From the NCBI GenBank assembly GCA_031292455.1, contig JARLHC010000033.1, positions 1 to 44,945 of the forward strand: a stretch of DNA of 44,945 nucleotides. The letters are read 5' to 3'. Under the pieces are notes generated by a model. The model saw only the letters and a program-made list of their open reading frames with translations. It made no database searches and was not told where the DNA came from. The translations under genes and the position numbers were made by a program. Source of the stretch: Ignavibacteriaceae bacterium (lineage in GTDB: Bacteria > Bacteroidota > Ignavibacteria > Ignavibacteriales > Ignavibacteriaceae). Below are positions 1 through 7,901 of the stretch, one piece after another. Position 1 is the stretch's first letter. The number at the start of each line of letters is the position of its first letter.

Positions 1-576
1 AAGAAGATCCCAATAGGAGCAGGAATGGGAGGAGGAAGCAGTGACGGTGCTGCAGCACTGCTGGCGTTTAATACGATCTATGATTTTAAATTAACACAGG
101 AAGAGTTATTTAGTTTAGCATTGAAGATTGGTTCAGACGCGTCGTACTTTATTGATCCCAGGCCGAAATATGCGACCTCACGCGGAGAAATATTTGAGCC
201 AATTAGTTTAATTATAGACAGGCCAATTTTAATTGTTAATCCGGGCATACACATATCAACCTCATGGGCATTCGGCAAGGCGGGCACCAGGGTTCCGAAG
301 TTCAGGTTAAGTCAGATTGGATCAGAAGATCATAAGGGTTTATCTTTTCTAAAAGACAGAGTTACAAATGATTTTGAATCTATTGTTTTTAAAGAGTATC
401 CTGAAATAAGGAAGATTAAAGAGCAGTTATACGAGTGTGGTGCAGAGTTTGCTTTAATGACAGGGAGCGGATCGACAGTATTTGGAATCTTTACTGAGAT
501 AACGCAGGCGCATAATGCAGCGTTAAAATTTCCGTCAAATTATTTTACATTTATAGACGATCAGGCGGCTAAATAA
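1..576 (+). CDS. ispE: 4-diphosphocytidyl-2-C-methyl-D-erythritol kinase, C-terminal part (5' truncated)
   Basis: The reading frame is open from base 1, so the gene starts before the window and about 191 residues are visible. The first residues carry the GHMP-kinase ATP-binding loop (PIGAGMGGGSSDGAAAL), and a second glycine-rich motif (MTGSGSTVFGIF) lies near the C-terminus. The order and spacing fit IspE, which phosphorylates CDP-methylerythritol in the cytoplasmic MEP isoprenoid pathway. Another GHMP kinase is possible, but the two motifs match IspE best. The stop codon is TAA at 574-576. The first internal ATG (25) falls inside the nucleotide-binding motif and is not the real start. Confidence 0.88.
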   Translation, partial: KKIPIGAGMGGGSSDGAAALLAFNTIYDFKLTQEELFSLALKIGSDASYFIDPRPKYATSRGEIFEPISLIIDRPILIVNPGIHISTSWAFGKAGTRVPKFRLSQIGSEDHKGLSFLKDRVTNDFESIVFKEYPEIRKIKEQLYECGAEFALMTGSGSTVFGIFTEITQAHNAALKFPSNYFTFIDDQAAK

Positions 577-753
577 GGGGGAAAATGCAGGAAAGAAGGA
601 TCATTAACTCTTTCGAATATAAGCGACGGGATGCCAGAAAGTGCTTGTAAACGCGGGGGAAAGCTAAATGTTTTATAAAATAAAGTTAGATCGTTGAATT
701 ATATAATATAAATGATTATGTTATTATGTAATTAATAAAAGGGTCAGGGAAAA
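577..753 (+). other. Intergenic leader with no recognised element
   Basis: This 177-base gap starts moderately G-rich and turns very A+T-rich near 690-745. I compared it with c-di-GMP and other common leader motifs and saw no convincing match. It probably carries the promoter of the small gene at 754. The sequence just before that ATG is purine-rich (AGGGTCAGGGAAAA) and could serve as a ribosome binding site. Confidence 0.3.
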
Positions 754-990
754 ATGGCAAAGATTAACTTTACGCACAAAACACAGAACGATCAGTTAAG
801 GATCTTAAATGATTATCTTATCAGGAGAGCTCAGCATAAGACACAGAGGGAAGTTACTGTAGACCAGATAGTTAATCGATTTAAGCATAACCGCTGTTAT
901 ACGAATAAAGCGAAAGCAATTTATTTTTCAAGATTGCTTCACATATTAGAGAATACGAAAACAGAGGTTCAATCAGAGACACAGAGTTAG
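754..990 (+). CDS. Small basic protein of unknown function (78 aa)
   Basis: I do not recognise the family. The protein is strongly basic (many K, R and H) with predicted helical character and no signal peptide or membrane segment. The middle (residues ~30-65) alternates basic and hydrophobic residues, as nucleic-acid-binding helices often do. Only one Cys is present, which argues against a zinc ribbon. Support for a real gene is the purine-rich RBS (AGGGTCAGGG), an ATG start and its position alone between two confident genes. Function is unassigned; RNA or DNA binding is only a guess from charge. Confidence 0.55.
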   Translation: MAKINFTHKTQNDQLRILNDYLIRRAQHKTQREVTVDQIVNRFKHNRCYTNKAKAIYFSRLLHILENTKTEVQSETQS

Positions 991-1012
991 ATCCATTAAA
1001 TCAGAGAACATC

Positions 1013-1465
1013 TTACCGGGGATACAGTCCAATTACTTTATTAATGAATCTATGTATTTTATGAATGGACGCGACTGGTTCCAAATGCATCAAGATGCAT
1101 TGTTTATGGACAAAATTAACTCCATTTCTTTCACACAATTCCAAAGCTTCTTTTGATTCAGAACCAGGCTGGAACCAAATATTTTTAATATTTGCATTCA
1201 GCGCATCATGGACTACCTTAACAGCCTGAACAGGCGGGACTATAATCAATGCTGCATCGACCTGATTTTTTAGTTCAGTTAAACTATGGTAACAGATATT
1301 ACCCATGATAGAGTCAGCATTTGAATTAACGGGAATGGCATTATGACCAGAAGAGCGGAGTTGTTTGAATGCAGAATACCCAAACTTCAGGCCGGTTCTA
1401 GATACCCCGACCACAGCAATATTCTTTGCGGAGAGGAAAACTTCAATAGAGTTCAATGTAGCCAT
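1013..1465 (-). CDS. CoA-binding domain protein (YccU-like)
   Basis: This 150-residue protein is a single Rossmann-type CoA-binding domain, about the usual length for the stand-alone YccU family. The N-terminus has the beta-alpha-beta nucleotide loop (KNIAVVGVSRTGLKFGYSAF). It continues with the family pattern of a proline-containing strand (AIPVNSNAD) and a central strand (DAALIIVPP), then a strand ending in WFQPGSES. The family binds CoA or acyl-CoA in the cytoplasm, but its physiological role is unclear. An AAGG-containing stretch lies just upstream of the ATG. It is transcribed convergently with the 754 gene and in the same direction as the PorD-like gene upstream of it. Confidence 0.85.
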   Translation of the reverse strand: MATLNSIEVFLSAKNIAVVGVSRTGLKFGYSAFKQLRSSGHNAIPVNSNADSIMGNICYHSLTELKNQVDAALIIVPPVQAVKVVHDALNANIKNIWFQPGSESKEALELCERNGVNFVHKQCILMHLEPVASIHKIHRFINKVIGLYPR

Positions 1466-1539
1466 GTAACCTCCAGAAGGTTAATTATTATTTCCAAGGA
1501 ATAAGAGAAGTAATTCTTTCTTTTTACTAAAACAGAATT

Positions 1540-2421
1540 CTACCCTCCGAAAAAGGCATCATCATACTTTTTTGCGTGTGCAGGATCTATTTTTTTTAAT
1601 GTTTGATATATATCCCTGTTAGGATAGACTTTAAAGCGTTCGGCCATTTCGCCGCTTTTAGAATCGAAGAAGACCTTCATGAGGACAGTATTGATATCGT
1701 TTTTAGCCCTAATATTATCAATGGCGTTAACGAGTTTGGCCATATTTTTAATAGCGATATTCTGATTCCAGTCAAAGACATCGAGACCATTATAATGGTA
1801 CTCATAAAAAGCTTCTCGGAAGGGGCGGTATTTCTCGCTCATGAGATCTTCCACAAGTCCTCTCCTGCTGAAGGATGCGCTGCTATTCTGCCAGCCATCA
1901 GAGTAAGCACTAGTAGCCCCAAGATTAACGAGATCCAGAGCCTTTGAAAAATATCTTGTACCACTGAGTTTATCAAAGCTATCAGCATCGAGACCAATAA
2001 TAACATTTACATAATAGTCCAAGAAACTAGTAATGGGATCATAGACAGACTGATTAGAATTGAGGGGCTGGTCTTTCTGGTACGAAAATCTCCAGGTACC
2101 ATCATTTATATTAAGCATAAGTGAATTCTGGGAGCTATGGTACAGCGGCCGTTGTGAAGTAACAACGACCTGAGCAGTATAGTTAGGTTGATCGGCGGTC
2201 TGAAGGAGGATATTCATAGAGCATTCAATCCTTCCGCCTTCCCATTTTTCCGGAGTAAATTTAGTCTTATTAAGATAGTCTTCCACCACCTTTTGAAAAC
2301 CCATAAGAGGGTCTCTAGAAGAGGTCTGCAGCTTATCCATATTTACAGTAATCTGGCAATTTAATTCCTGAGATAAGCCGACAGAAACAAAAGCCAGGAA
2401 GATAAAAAGGAAGTATTTCAT
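1540..2421 (-). CDS. porD: DUF4835 / type IX secretion PorD-like protein
   Basis: The 293-residue product has an N-terminal signal peptide (MKYFLFIFLAFVSVGLSQ, cleavage after Gln likely). The mature N-terminus (ELNCQITVNMDKLQ) is the hallmark of DUF4835 proteins, named PorD in T9SS-bearing Bacteroidota. A second conserved segment, TKFTPEKWEGGRIECS, follows. Two cysteines in the mature N-terminal third (in ELNC and RIECS) may form a disulfide. The mechanistic role of PorD in T9SS is not settled; it is periplasmic or outer-membrane associated. The gene is divergent from a PorV-like gene 79 bp away. A T9SS substrate is encoded further along the window (33840-37649). Confidence 0.8.
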   Translation of the reverse strand: MKYFLFIFLAFVSVGLSQELNCQITVNMDKLQTSSRDPLMGFQKVVEDYLNKTKFTPEKWEGGRIECSMNILLQTADQPNYTAQVVVTSQRPLYHSSQNSLMLNINDGTWRFSYQKDQPLNSNQSVYDPITSFLDYYVNVIIGLDADSFDKLSGTRYFSKALDLVNLGATSAYSDGWQNSSASFSRRGLVEDLMSEKYRPFREAFYEYHYNGLDVFDWNQNIAIKNMAKLVNAIDNIRAKNDINTVLMKVFFDSKSGEMAERFKVYPNRDIYQTLKKIDPAHAKKYDDAFFGG

Positions 2422-2500
2422 ACACTGACCACTAAATAATTTATTTTATTGATTTAATATAGAAATTTACATATATATTAAACAATGAATTAAAATTTCT

Positions 2501-3355
2501 ATGCGGGTTTTATTTCACCTTTTAATAATTAGTGCTATTACATCGTTCTCCTATGGTCAGATGAATCCGGGAGCTAAGCAGATATCTATGTCCAATTCAG
2601 ATGCAGCTCTTTCGGACGATGTTTTTGCACTTTTTAATAATCCTGCCGGGTTAGCACAACTTAACTGGCGGGAGGTAGGGATATATTATTCCCCTGCCCC
2701 ATTCGGGTTAAATGAATTAAAGAATGCATATATAGCATACGTTGAACCATTAGGTTTCGGTTCCGCAGGAATAGGAGCGATGACATATGGATTTGAATTA
2801 TACCGTGAGTCCAAAATACTGCTCAGTTTTTCAACATCATATCTTCATAAATTTTTTGCAGGTGTTTCCTGTAACTATCATTTAGTTTCAATTGAGGGAT
2901 ACGGGAATAAAGGAGTTATTTATCTAAATACCGGATGTTTAGGATATTTAACAGACGACCTAAGGATAGGTTTTTATGTTCAAAACCTAAACAGAGCTTC
3001 ATTCATTTCCGGTGAAGACGATATACCGATTATCCTGGATGCAGGGTTGAGCTATAATATTTATTACAACTTTAGTTTAAACTTTGCTTTAGAAAAAGAC
3101 ATAAGATACAAAGCATCGATAATGTCGGGGATCAATTATGATATAATCGACAATCTCTCATTAAGAATAGGATATGCAAATGAACCTGCCAAGTTCAGCT
3201 GCGGTATAGGGATACATTATTCCATCTTTAATTTTGATTATGCGGTATTTACCCATCCTGATTTAGGATTGACACATCAGGCAGGGATTATCATATCATT
3301 TGATAAAGAAGGGAACCGTACAAAGAATATCAGAGAATATTTAGATATAAAATGA
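2501..3355 (+). CDS. PorV/PorQ-like outer-membrane beta-barrel protein
   Basis: The 284-residue protein starts with a signal peptide (residues 1-19, ending SFSYG-Q). The mature N-terminus has the PorV/PorQ/UPF0164 signature: NPGAKQISMSNSDAALSDDVFALFNNPAGLA, where the early NPG...A..ISM..S and the NNPAGLA motif are diagnostic. The rest is alternating aromatic/polar beta strands ending in an aromatic-rich strand, as in FadL-like barrels. PorV-type proteins escort T9SS substrates; PorQ-type proteins have related roles, and I cannot separate them here. Its stop overlaps the next start by 4 bases (ATGA), so the two are translationally coupled. It is divergent from the PorD-like gene. Confidence 0.75.
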   Translation: MRVLFHLLIISAITSFSYGQMNPGAKQISMSNSDAALSDDVFALFNNPAGLAQLNWREVGIYYSPAPFGLNELKNAYIAYVEPLGFGSAGIGAMTYGFELYRESKILLSFSTSYLHKFFAGVSCNYHLVSIEGYGNKGVIYLNTGCLGYLTDDLRIGFYVQNLNRASFISGEDDIPIILDAGLSYNIYYNFSLNFALEKDIRYKASIMSGINYDIIDNLSLRIGYANEPAKFSCGIGIHYSIFNFDYAVFTHPDLGLTHQAGIIISFDKEGNRTKNIREYLDIK

Positions 3356-5340
3356 GATTTCATCCGTTGTTGTTGATTTGGAGCGTGATGATACCCGGAA
3401 TGATAATTGCGCAGGATGAGGATTCGACATCGGTTATATCGGATCAATTGATCGAGAACGTTGTATCTGAGCCAGTTACAAATAACGAGGAGTTAAATGT
3501 AATTGATTATTTAGAAGATCTGAAGAAGGAGCCAATAAACATAAATAATGCAGATTTAACCGAGCTACAGAAGATACCCGAACTTGATATTAATTACGCA
3601 GCATTAATAATAAAGCACAGAGAGAAATATGGTCATTTCTTTTCAACCGGCGAATTATATTCTATAAAGGATCTGCCGAAATACATAGTAAACGATATTA
3701 AACCCTTTATAACAATTGGTGATACAAAAAGTAAGGATATAGAGACCAAGGATGCAAACTATTCAATTCCAGATTTCACCGATATTAATTTCCGATCGCG
3801 TTTATCATATAGTTTAAATGACAACAGCCAGTCATATAAAGATTTTGCAGGATCCAGACTTAAATTATACAACAGGCTTAATATCCGAAACGGGCTGGGA
3901 GAAGCCGGTATACTTACAGAAAAGGATGCCGGGGAAAGGTCATATTATGATTTTATTTCATTCCATTTACAATTAAAAAACATATGGGATAGAGGGAATA
4001 TAGTACTTGGGGATTATTCATTTGAATTTGGCCAGGGACTGGTCTTATGGGGTCCTGTTGGATTTTCCAAAGCCACAGATGCAATATTCCCGACAAAAGT
4101 AAGAGAGAGCAAAATCCTTCCATATAACAGTACAGATGAAAACCGTTTTTTCAGAGGAATAGCAACCTCATTAAAATATAATGGATTTAATTTCTCATTC
4201 TTTTATTCCAATCACAGGTTAGATGCATCAATTGATACTGGTTCAGGAGCTATTTCAAGTTTAATTACAACGGGGTATCACAGAACTAAATCAGAGTTAA
4301 AAGACCGAAATCTAACGAGGGAGATGATCCTTGGGGGGAGCGTACATTATCGGATCAATGATATATGCCATTTAGGAATCCTTTATTTCAGTTCTAATTA
4401 CGACAGACCGTTCAGGGGATCTTTAATAAATACACCCAAGGGGAGCAAATTTCAATACTTATCTACGAGTTATGAGTCGAACATTATCCCTTCAATATAT
4501 ATTTCCGGAGAAATTGCATATGATTTCAATTCGATTGCTTCTTTAAATACATTCCAGATCTCATTCGATAAGAATTTTCTTTTTGTAAGTTCCATTAGAA
4601 ACTATCCCAGTAATTTTATATCTCTACATGGAAACAGTCTAGCCGAGCAGAGGAGCAAGGTACAGAATGAAATAGGTTATTATAACGGATTCAAATTACT
4701 GACCAGATACGGCACTCTTAACTTTTATTATGACCAGTTCAAGTTTCCATTGGGGGGGTACAGATTTCCCATAAGCAACGCAGGAGAAGAATTTCTAGTT
4801 AGTTACTCAAATACTATTAAAGAGGATATTAACATCAAATTAAATTACAAATATGAGGATAAGGACTATTTAGTTGACCAGGAGGATCAGAGATCAATAG
4901 TAAGAAGAGGAAGGAATGATGTAAGGTTATTATTGTCGTGGAATTTATTGAAAGAAGTAAGTATAAAATGCTTAGCGGAGTATAATGGCATAAGGATTAA
5001 AGAGGTAAACAGGATAGAAGAAGGGGTACTATTAGGGAATTCATTAATACTTAATTTAATAAATAATTTGAAGTTTACAGGGACAGTATGTTTTTTCAGA
5101 ACAGATTCTTACTTTTCATCAGTATATGAATATGACGGCAGCATACGAGGTTTAGTAAGAGGAGAGGTTTTATACGGAGAGGGGGTTAAATTAAGTTATT
5201 ATATAAATTATAAGCTAATAGGGGGAGTTAATTTCTCATTACAATATTCGGAGATAATTAAACCGAAAGAGCAATTGATTAATCCACTTTATTCAAATTT
5301 AACAGACAATTTTACATGTCAAGTTGAAATAATATTATAA
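3352..5340 (+). CDS. Outer-membrane barrel with N-terminal helix-hairpin-helix domain
   Basis: The 662-residue product begins with a signal peptide (residues 1-20, ending MIIAQ). Residues ~50-125 hold a ComEA/T2SK-type helix-hairpin-helix pair (ININNADLTELQKIPELD, then a second HhH with DLPKYIVNDIKPFITIG). The remaining ~520 residues alternate hydrophobic and polar strands rich in Y, F and N, as expected of a large outer-membrane barrel. Proteins with this HhH-plus-barrel design are common in Bacteroidota and lack an assigned function. In an exported protein the HhH domain may bind extracellular DNA or act as a protein-protein module; that is inference. It overlaps the upstream PorV-like gene by 4 bases, suggesting the two barrels are made together. 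Confidence 0.75.
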   Translation: MRFHPLLLIWSVMIPGMIIAQDEDSTSVISDQLIENVVSEPVTNNEELNVIDYLEDLKKEPININNADLTELQKIPELDINYAALIIKHREKYGHFFSTGELYSIKDLPKYIVNDIKPFITIGDTKSKDIETKDANYSIPDFTDINFRSRLSYSLNDNSQSYKDFAGSRLKLYNRLNIRNGLGEAGILTEKDAGERSYYDFISFHLQLKNIWDRGNIVLGDYSFEFGQGLVLWGPVGFSKATDAIFPTKVRESKILPYNSTDENRFFRGIATSLKYNGFNFSFFYSNHRLDASIDTGSGAISSLITTGYHRTKSELKDRNLTREMILGGSVHYRINDICHLGILYFSSNYDRPFRGSLINTPKGSKFQYLSTSYESNIIPSIYISGEIAYDFNSIASLNTFQISFDKNFLFVSSIRNYPSNFISLHGNSLAEQRSKVQNEIGYYNGFKLLTRYGTLNFYYDQFKFPLGGYRFPISNAGEEFLVSYSNTIKEDINIKLNYKYEDKDYLVDQEDQRSIVRRGRNDVRLLLSWNLLKEVSIKCLAEYNGIRIKEVNRIEEGVLLGNSLILNLINNLKFTGTVCFFRTDSYFSSVYEYDGSIRGLVRGEVLYGEGVKLSYYINYKLIGGVNFSLQYSEIIKPKEQLINPLYSNLTDNFTCQVEIIL

Positions 5341-5341
5341 T

Positions 5342-6394
5342 TTATTTCAAACCATTAACAAAGAACATATCAATTTCCCCCATGCCTTTAGCATTCAATT
5401 TACCTCTATACTCGCAGTCATAAACATCTTTAACCAAATCGTAAGTATTGCGAGTAATATTGATTTTCCCGGGTTCACAAGAGTTTTCCATTCTGCTTGC
5501 AATGTTGACAGTATCTCCCCAGACGTCATAGGTAAATTTATGTGTTCCGACAATTCCGGCTACCACCTGTCCACTATTAACGCCTATTCTTAATTTCCAT
5601 TCCGGTAATTGTTTCAGATTTAACTTATTCATATATTCGAGCATTTTGAAAGCCACCTCAATTATTTTCAAGGCATGGTCATCACTTTCTTTCGGCAGCC
5701 CCCCGCCGATCATATAAGTATCCCCAATAGTTTTCATTTTTTCAAGTCCGGCATTTTCAACGAATACATCGAATTTATGGTAAATCTCATTAAGCTGGCC
5801 AACCACCTTGACGGGTTCATGTTTTTGAATTAAACCGCTAAAATCGTGAAAGTTACAGAACATAATAGTAATAGCTTCAAATAATCTTGGAGCAATTGAG
5901 CCATTTTTTTTAAGTTCCCGCACAATAGCAGCAGGAAGAATGTTCAGGAGAAGTTTGTCAGTTTTTTTCTTTTCCTCTTCGAGTTCTAAAGTTTTAAGTT
6001 TCAGGAGAGATTCAATCTTATGTTTATATAAGCCCATTTCTATAGCAGAATGCAGACCTTTCTGGTCGAATGGTTTAACCAGATATCCGAAGGGTTCCGT
6101 AATTTTTGCTTTATGAAAGGTTTCTTCGTCAGTCAGACCGGTAATATAAATAACGGGGATATCAAACTTTCTTCTGATAGCTTCAGCAGCTTCAATGCCA
6201 GAAATCCCACCGCTCAGCATTATATCCATTAACACCAGATCGGGTTTTAATTCACCAGTAAGGTCAATAGCGGCTTCACCGGACTTTACAATATTAACAA
6301 CCTCATAACCAATTCGCTCAATTGTTTTTTTGATATCAAGTCCTATAATCTTTTCGTCTTCGACTATAAGAATTCTGGGTTTTAATTCATTCAT
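5342..6394 (-). CDS. Receiver-class III adenylate cyclase fusion, metal-site Asp replaced (paralogue B)
   Basis: Residues 1-125 form a receiver domain (acidic pocket E12/D13, phospho-acceptor D57, K107 in VKPF). A charged coiled linker (125-150) leads to a class III nucleotide cyclase domain (~165-350). In the cyclase, the first metal-binding Asp is Asn (N181, in MFCNFHDFSGL). The second Asp (D225 in KTIGDTYM), the adenine-recognising K221/D290, N297 and the transition-state R301 are all present. Cyclases work as dimers with two shared sites, so this subunit can supply the K/D/N/R half but only a damaged metal half. It lies 31 bp downstream of its paralogue (6426-7520), which has the opposite defect. 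No membrane segments are seen. Product would be cAMP by family; cGMP cannot be excluded. Confidence 0.85.
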   Translation of the reverse strand: MNELKPRILIVEDEKIIGLDIKKTIERIGYEVVNIVKSGEAAIDLTGELKPDLVLMDIMLSGGISGIEAAEAIRRKFDIPVIYITGLTDEETFHKAKITEPFGYLVKPFDQKGLHSAIEMGLYKHKIESLLKLKTLELEEEKKKTDKLLLNILPAAIVRELKKNGSIAPRLFEAITIMFCNFHDFSGLIQKHEPVKVVGQLNEIYHKFDVFVENAGLEKMKTIGDTYMIGGGLPKESDDHALKIIEVAFKMLEYMNKLNLKQLPEWKLRIGVNSGQVVAGIVGTHKFTYDVWGDTVNIASRMENSCEPGKINITRNTYDLVKDVYDCEYRGKLNAKGMGEIDMFFVNGLK

Positions 6395-6425
6395 TGGAAG
6401 TATAGTATATTAATGGAATAACTTA

Positions 6426-7520
6426 TTAACCGGAAACAGGGACTGATTCTATTTTTCTATTTACATTTAAAGATTTATCAGCAATCACATAATACATATC
6501 TATTTTCCCGTTTCCCGGGATGTCAATAGCGCCCCTATATTCACAGTCAAATTCGTCTTTTATCAGATTAAAAGTAGCTGCTGTAACATTTATTTTCCCA
6601 GGGATGCTATGCCGTTCCATCTTACTAGCCAAATTCACTGTATTCCCCCATACGTCATAGCTATATTTAATTTTGCCAACGACACCTGCAACGATATTGC
6701 CAGAATGAACTCCAGCTCTCATTTTCCATTCATGTTTAGATGTATTATTCCGTGCAATAATCATATTCTGCATCTCGATGGCTGCTCTAACAATATTTAC
6801 AGCATGCTCTTTAGTTTCGACCGGAAAGCCACCTCCTACCATATAGGAATCGCCAATAGTTTTTAATTTTTCAAGGCCATATTTATTAATAATCTTATCG
6901 AAGTTCATGAATATTTCATTAAGTTCTGCTACCAATTCACCCGGGGGCATATTTGAAGCAAGCCGGGTGAAACCTTCAAAATCAGTAAACAGCAGGGAGA
7001 CACATTCATAATCCCTTGGTTTTATGACCCCTTTTTCTTTCAATTCCTTAATAATCTGGATAGGGAGAATATTCTGCAAAAGTAGGTCGGACTTTTCCTT
7101 TTCAGCTTTGAGTTCCTGTGTTCTTTCTTTAAGCTTTTTATTTATATCATGTTTATAAAGAGCCATTTCGATAGAAGTATGTAGTGTCCTTTCGTCATAG
7201 GGTTTCAAAATATATCCGAAAGGTTCAGTCAGTTTAGCTTTTTCCAATGTTGCAGTATCTGCGTATGCAGTAAGATAAATAACCGGGATGTCATGAGTAT
7301 TCATTATTTCCTCGGCAGCATCAATGCCAGAAATTTTTCCATCAAGCATAACATCCATAAGGATCAAATCCGGCTTCAGATCAACTGCTTTCTGAATTAC
7401 TTCCCTTCCATTTCTACAAGAACCGATTACCTTATAGGACAGTTTTTCCAATGTTTTAGCTATATCGATAGCAATAACAGCCTCATCTTCGGCAATCAAA
7501 ATACGACAGGGTTTTTCCAT
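6426..7520 (-). CDS. Receiver-class III adenylate cyclase fusion, transition-state Arg replaced (paralogue A)
   Basis: The 364-residue protein has the same layout as its downstream neighbour: receiver (1-125; D56, K106 in LKPY), coiled linker (~125-150), cyclase (~165-350). The metal pair is intact (D180 in LFTDFEGFT; D224 in KTIGDSYM). K220, D289 and N296 are kept, but the transition-state Arg is Lys (K300 in VNLASKME). That is a conservative change which usually lowers activity strongly in this family. It is first in an apparent two-gene minus-strand unit. The pattern suggests that it pairs with the 5342 product to build one complete active site. Phosphorylation of the receivers presumably controls dimerisation. 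Confidence 0.85.
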   Translation of the reverse strand: MEKPCRILIAEDEAVIAIDIAKTLEKLSYKVIGSCRNGREVIQKAVDLKPDLILMDVMLDGKISGIDAAEEIMNTHDIPVIYLTAYADTATLEKAKLTEPFGYILKPYDERTLHTSIEMALYKHDINKKLKERTQELKAEKEKSDLLLQNILPIQIIKELKEKGVIKPRDYECVSLLFTDFEGFTRLASNMPPGELVAELNEIFMNFDKIINKYGLEKLKTIGDSYMVGGGFPVETKEHAVNIVRAAIEMQNMIIARNNTSKHEWKMRAGVHSGNIVAGVVGKIKYSYDVWGNTVNLASKMERHSIPGKINVTAATFNLIKDEFDCEYRGAIDIPGNGKIDMYYVIADKSLNVNRKIESVPVSG

Positions 7521-7901
7521 CAGCTTTTTGTAAAATTAGTTAAGTAAATAATCCGAAATATTCGATTATAACCTTACACTATCCAGACAAAATATGTGTT
7601 TAAAAAATAATTATTTTTTATATTGAAATAAAATCCCGATAATATATCATCCTCTCACATATCCATGATACTTATAATCAATTTACAAGATTTATTCATT
7701 ATTAACAGGGGAATATTATTATACCAAAATTCTTTGTTTATAGATAATCAAACAGATACCCGGTTTTAATAAAATAATATACTAAAACATACCTAAAAGA
7801 ATGAGTCCTCTTTTCTTTTATTAGACTAAATATATATATTTGTAACCAAATATATAGTATGAGCATTTTTAGGGATAATATTAAGAAATTGTAGGCTTTT
7901 A
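7521..7901. other. Divergent promoter region, A+T-rich, no gene
   Basis: This 381-base gap separates the minus-strand cyclase pair from the plus-strand multi-receiver protein and must hold both promoters. It is extremely A+T-rich, with several TATAAT-like stretches (for example around 7610-7640 and 7830-7860). I cannot single out one promoter with confidence. No open reading frame with a plausible ribosome binding site was found on either strand. Confidence 0.4.

Noticed and set aside
577-753. Possible riboswitch between ispE and the small gene
   Set aside because: Short G-rich and GCTTGTAAACGC-like words drew attention, but stems did not line up with c-di-GMP, SAM or other known aptamers.
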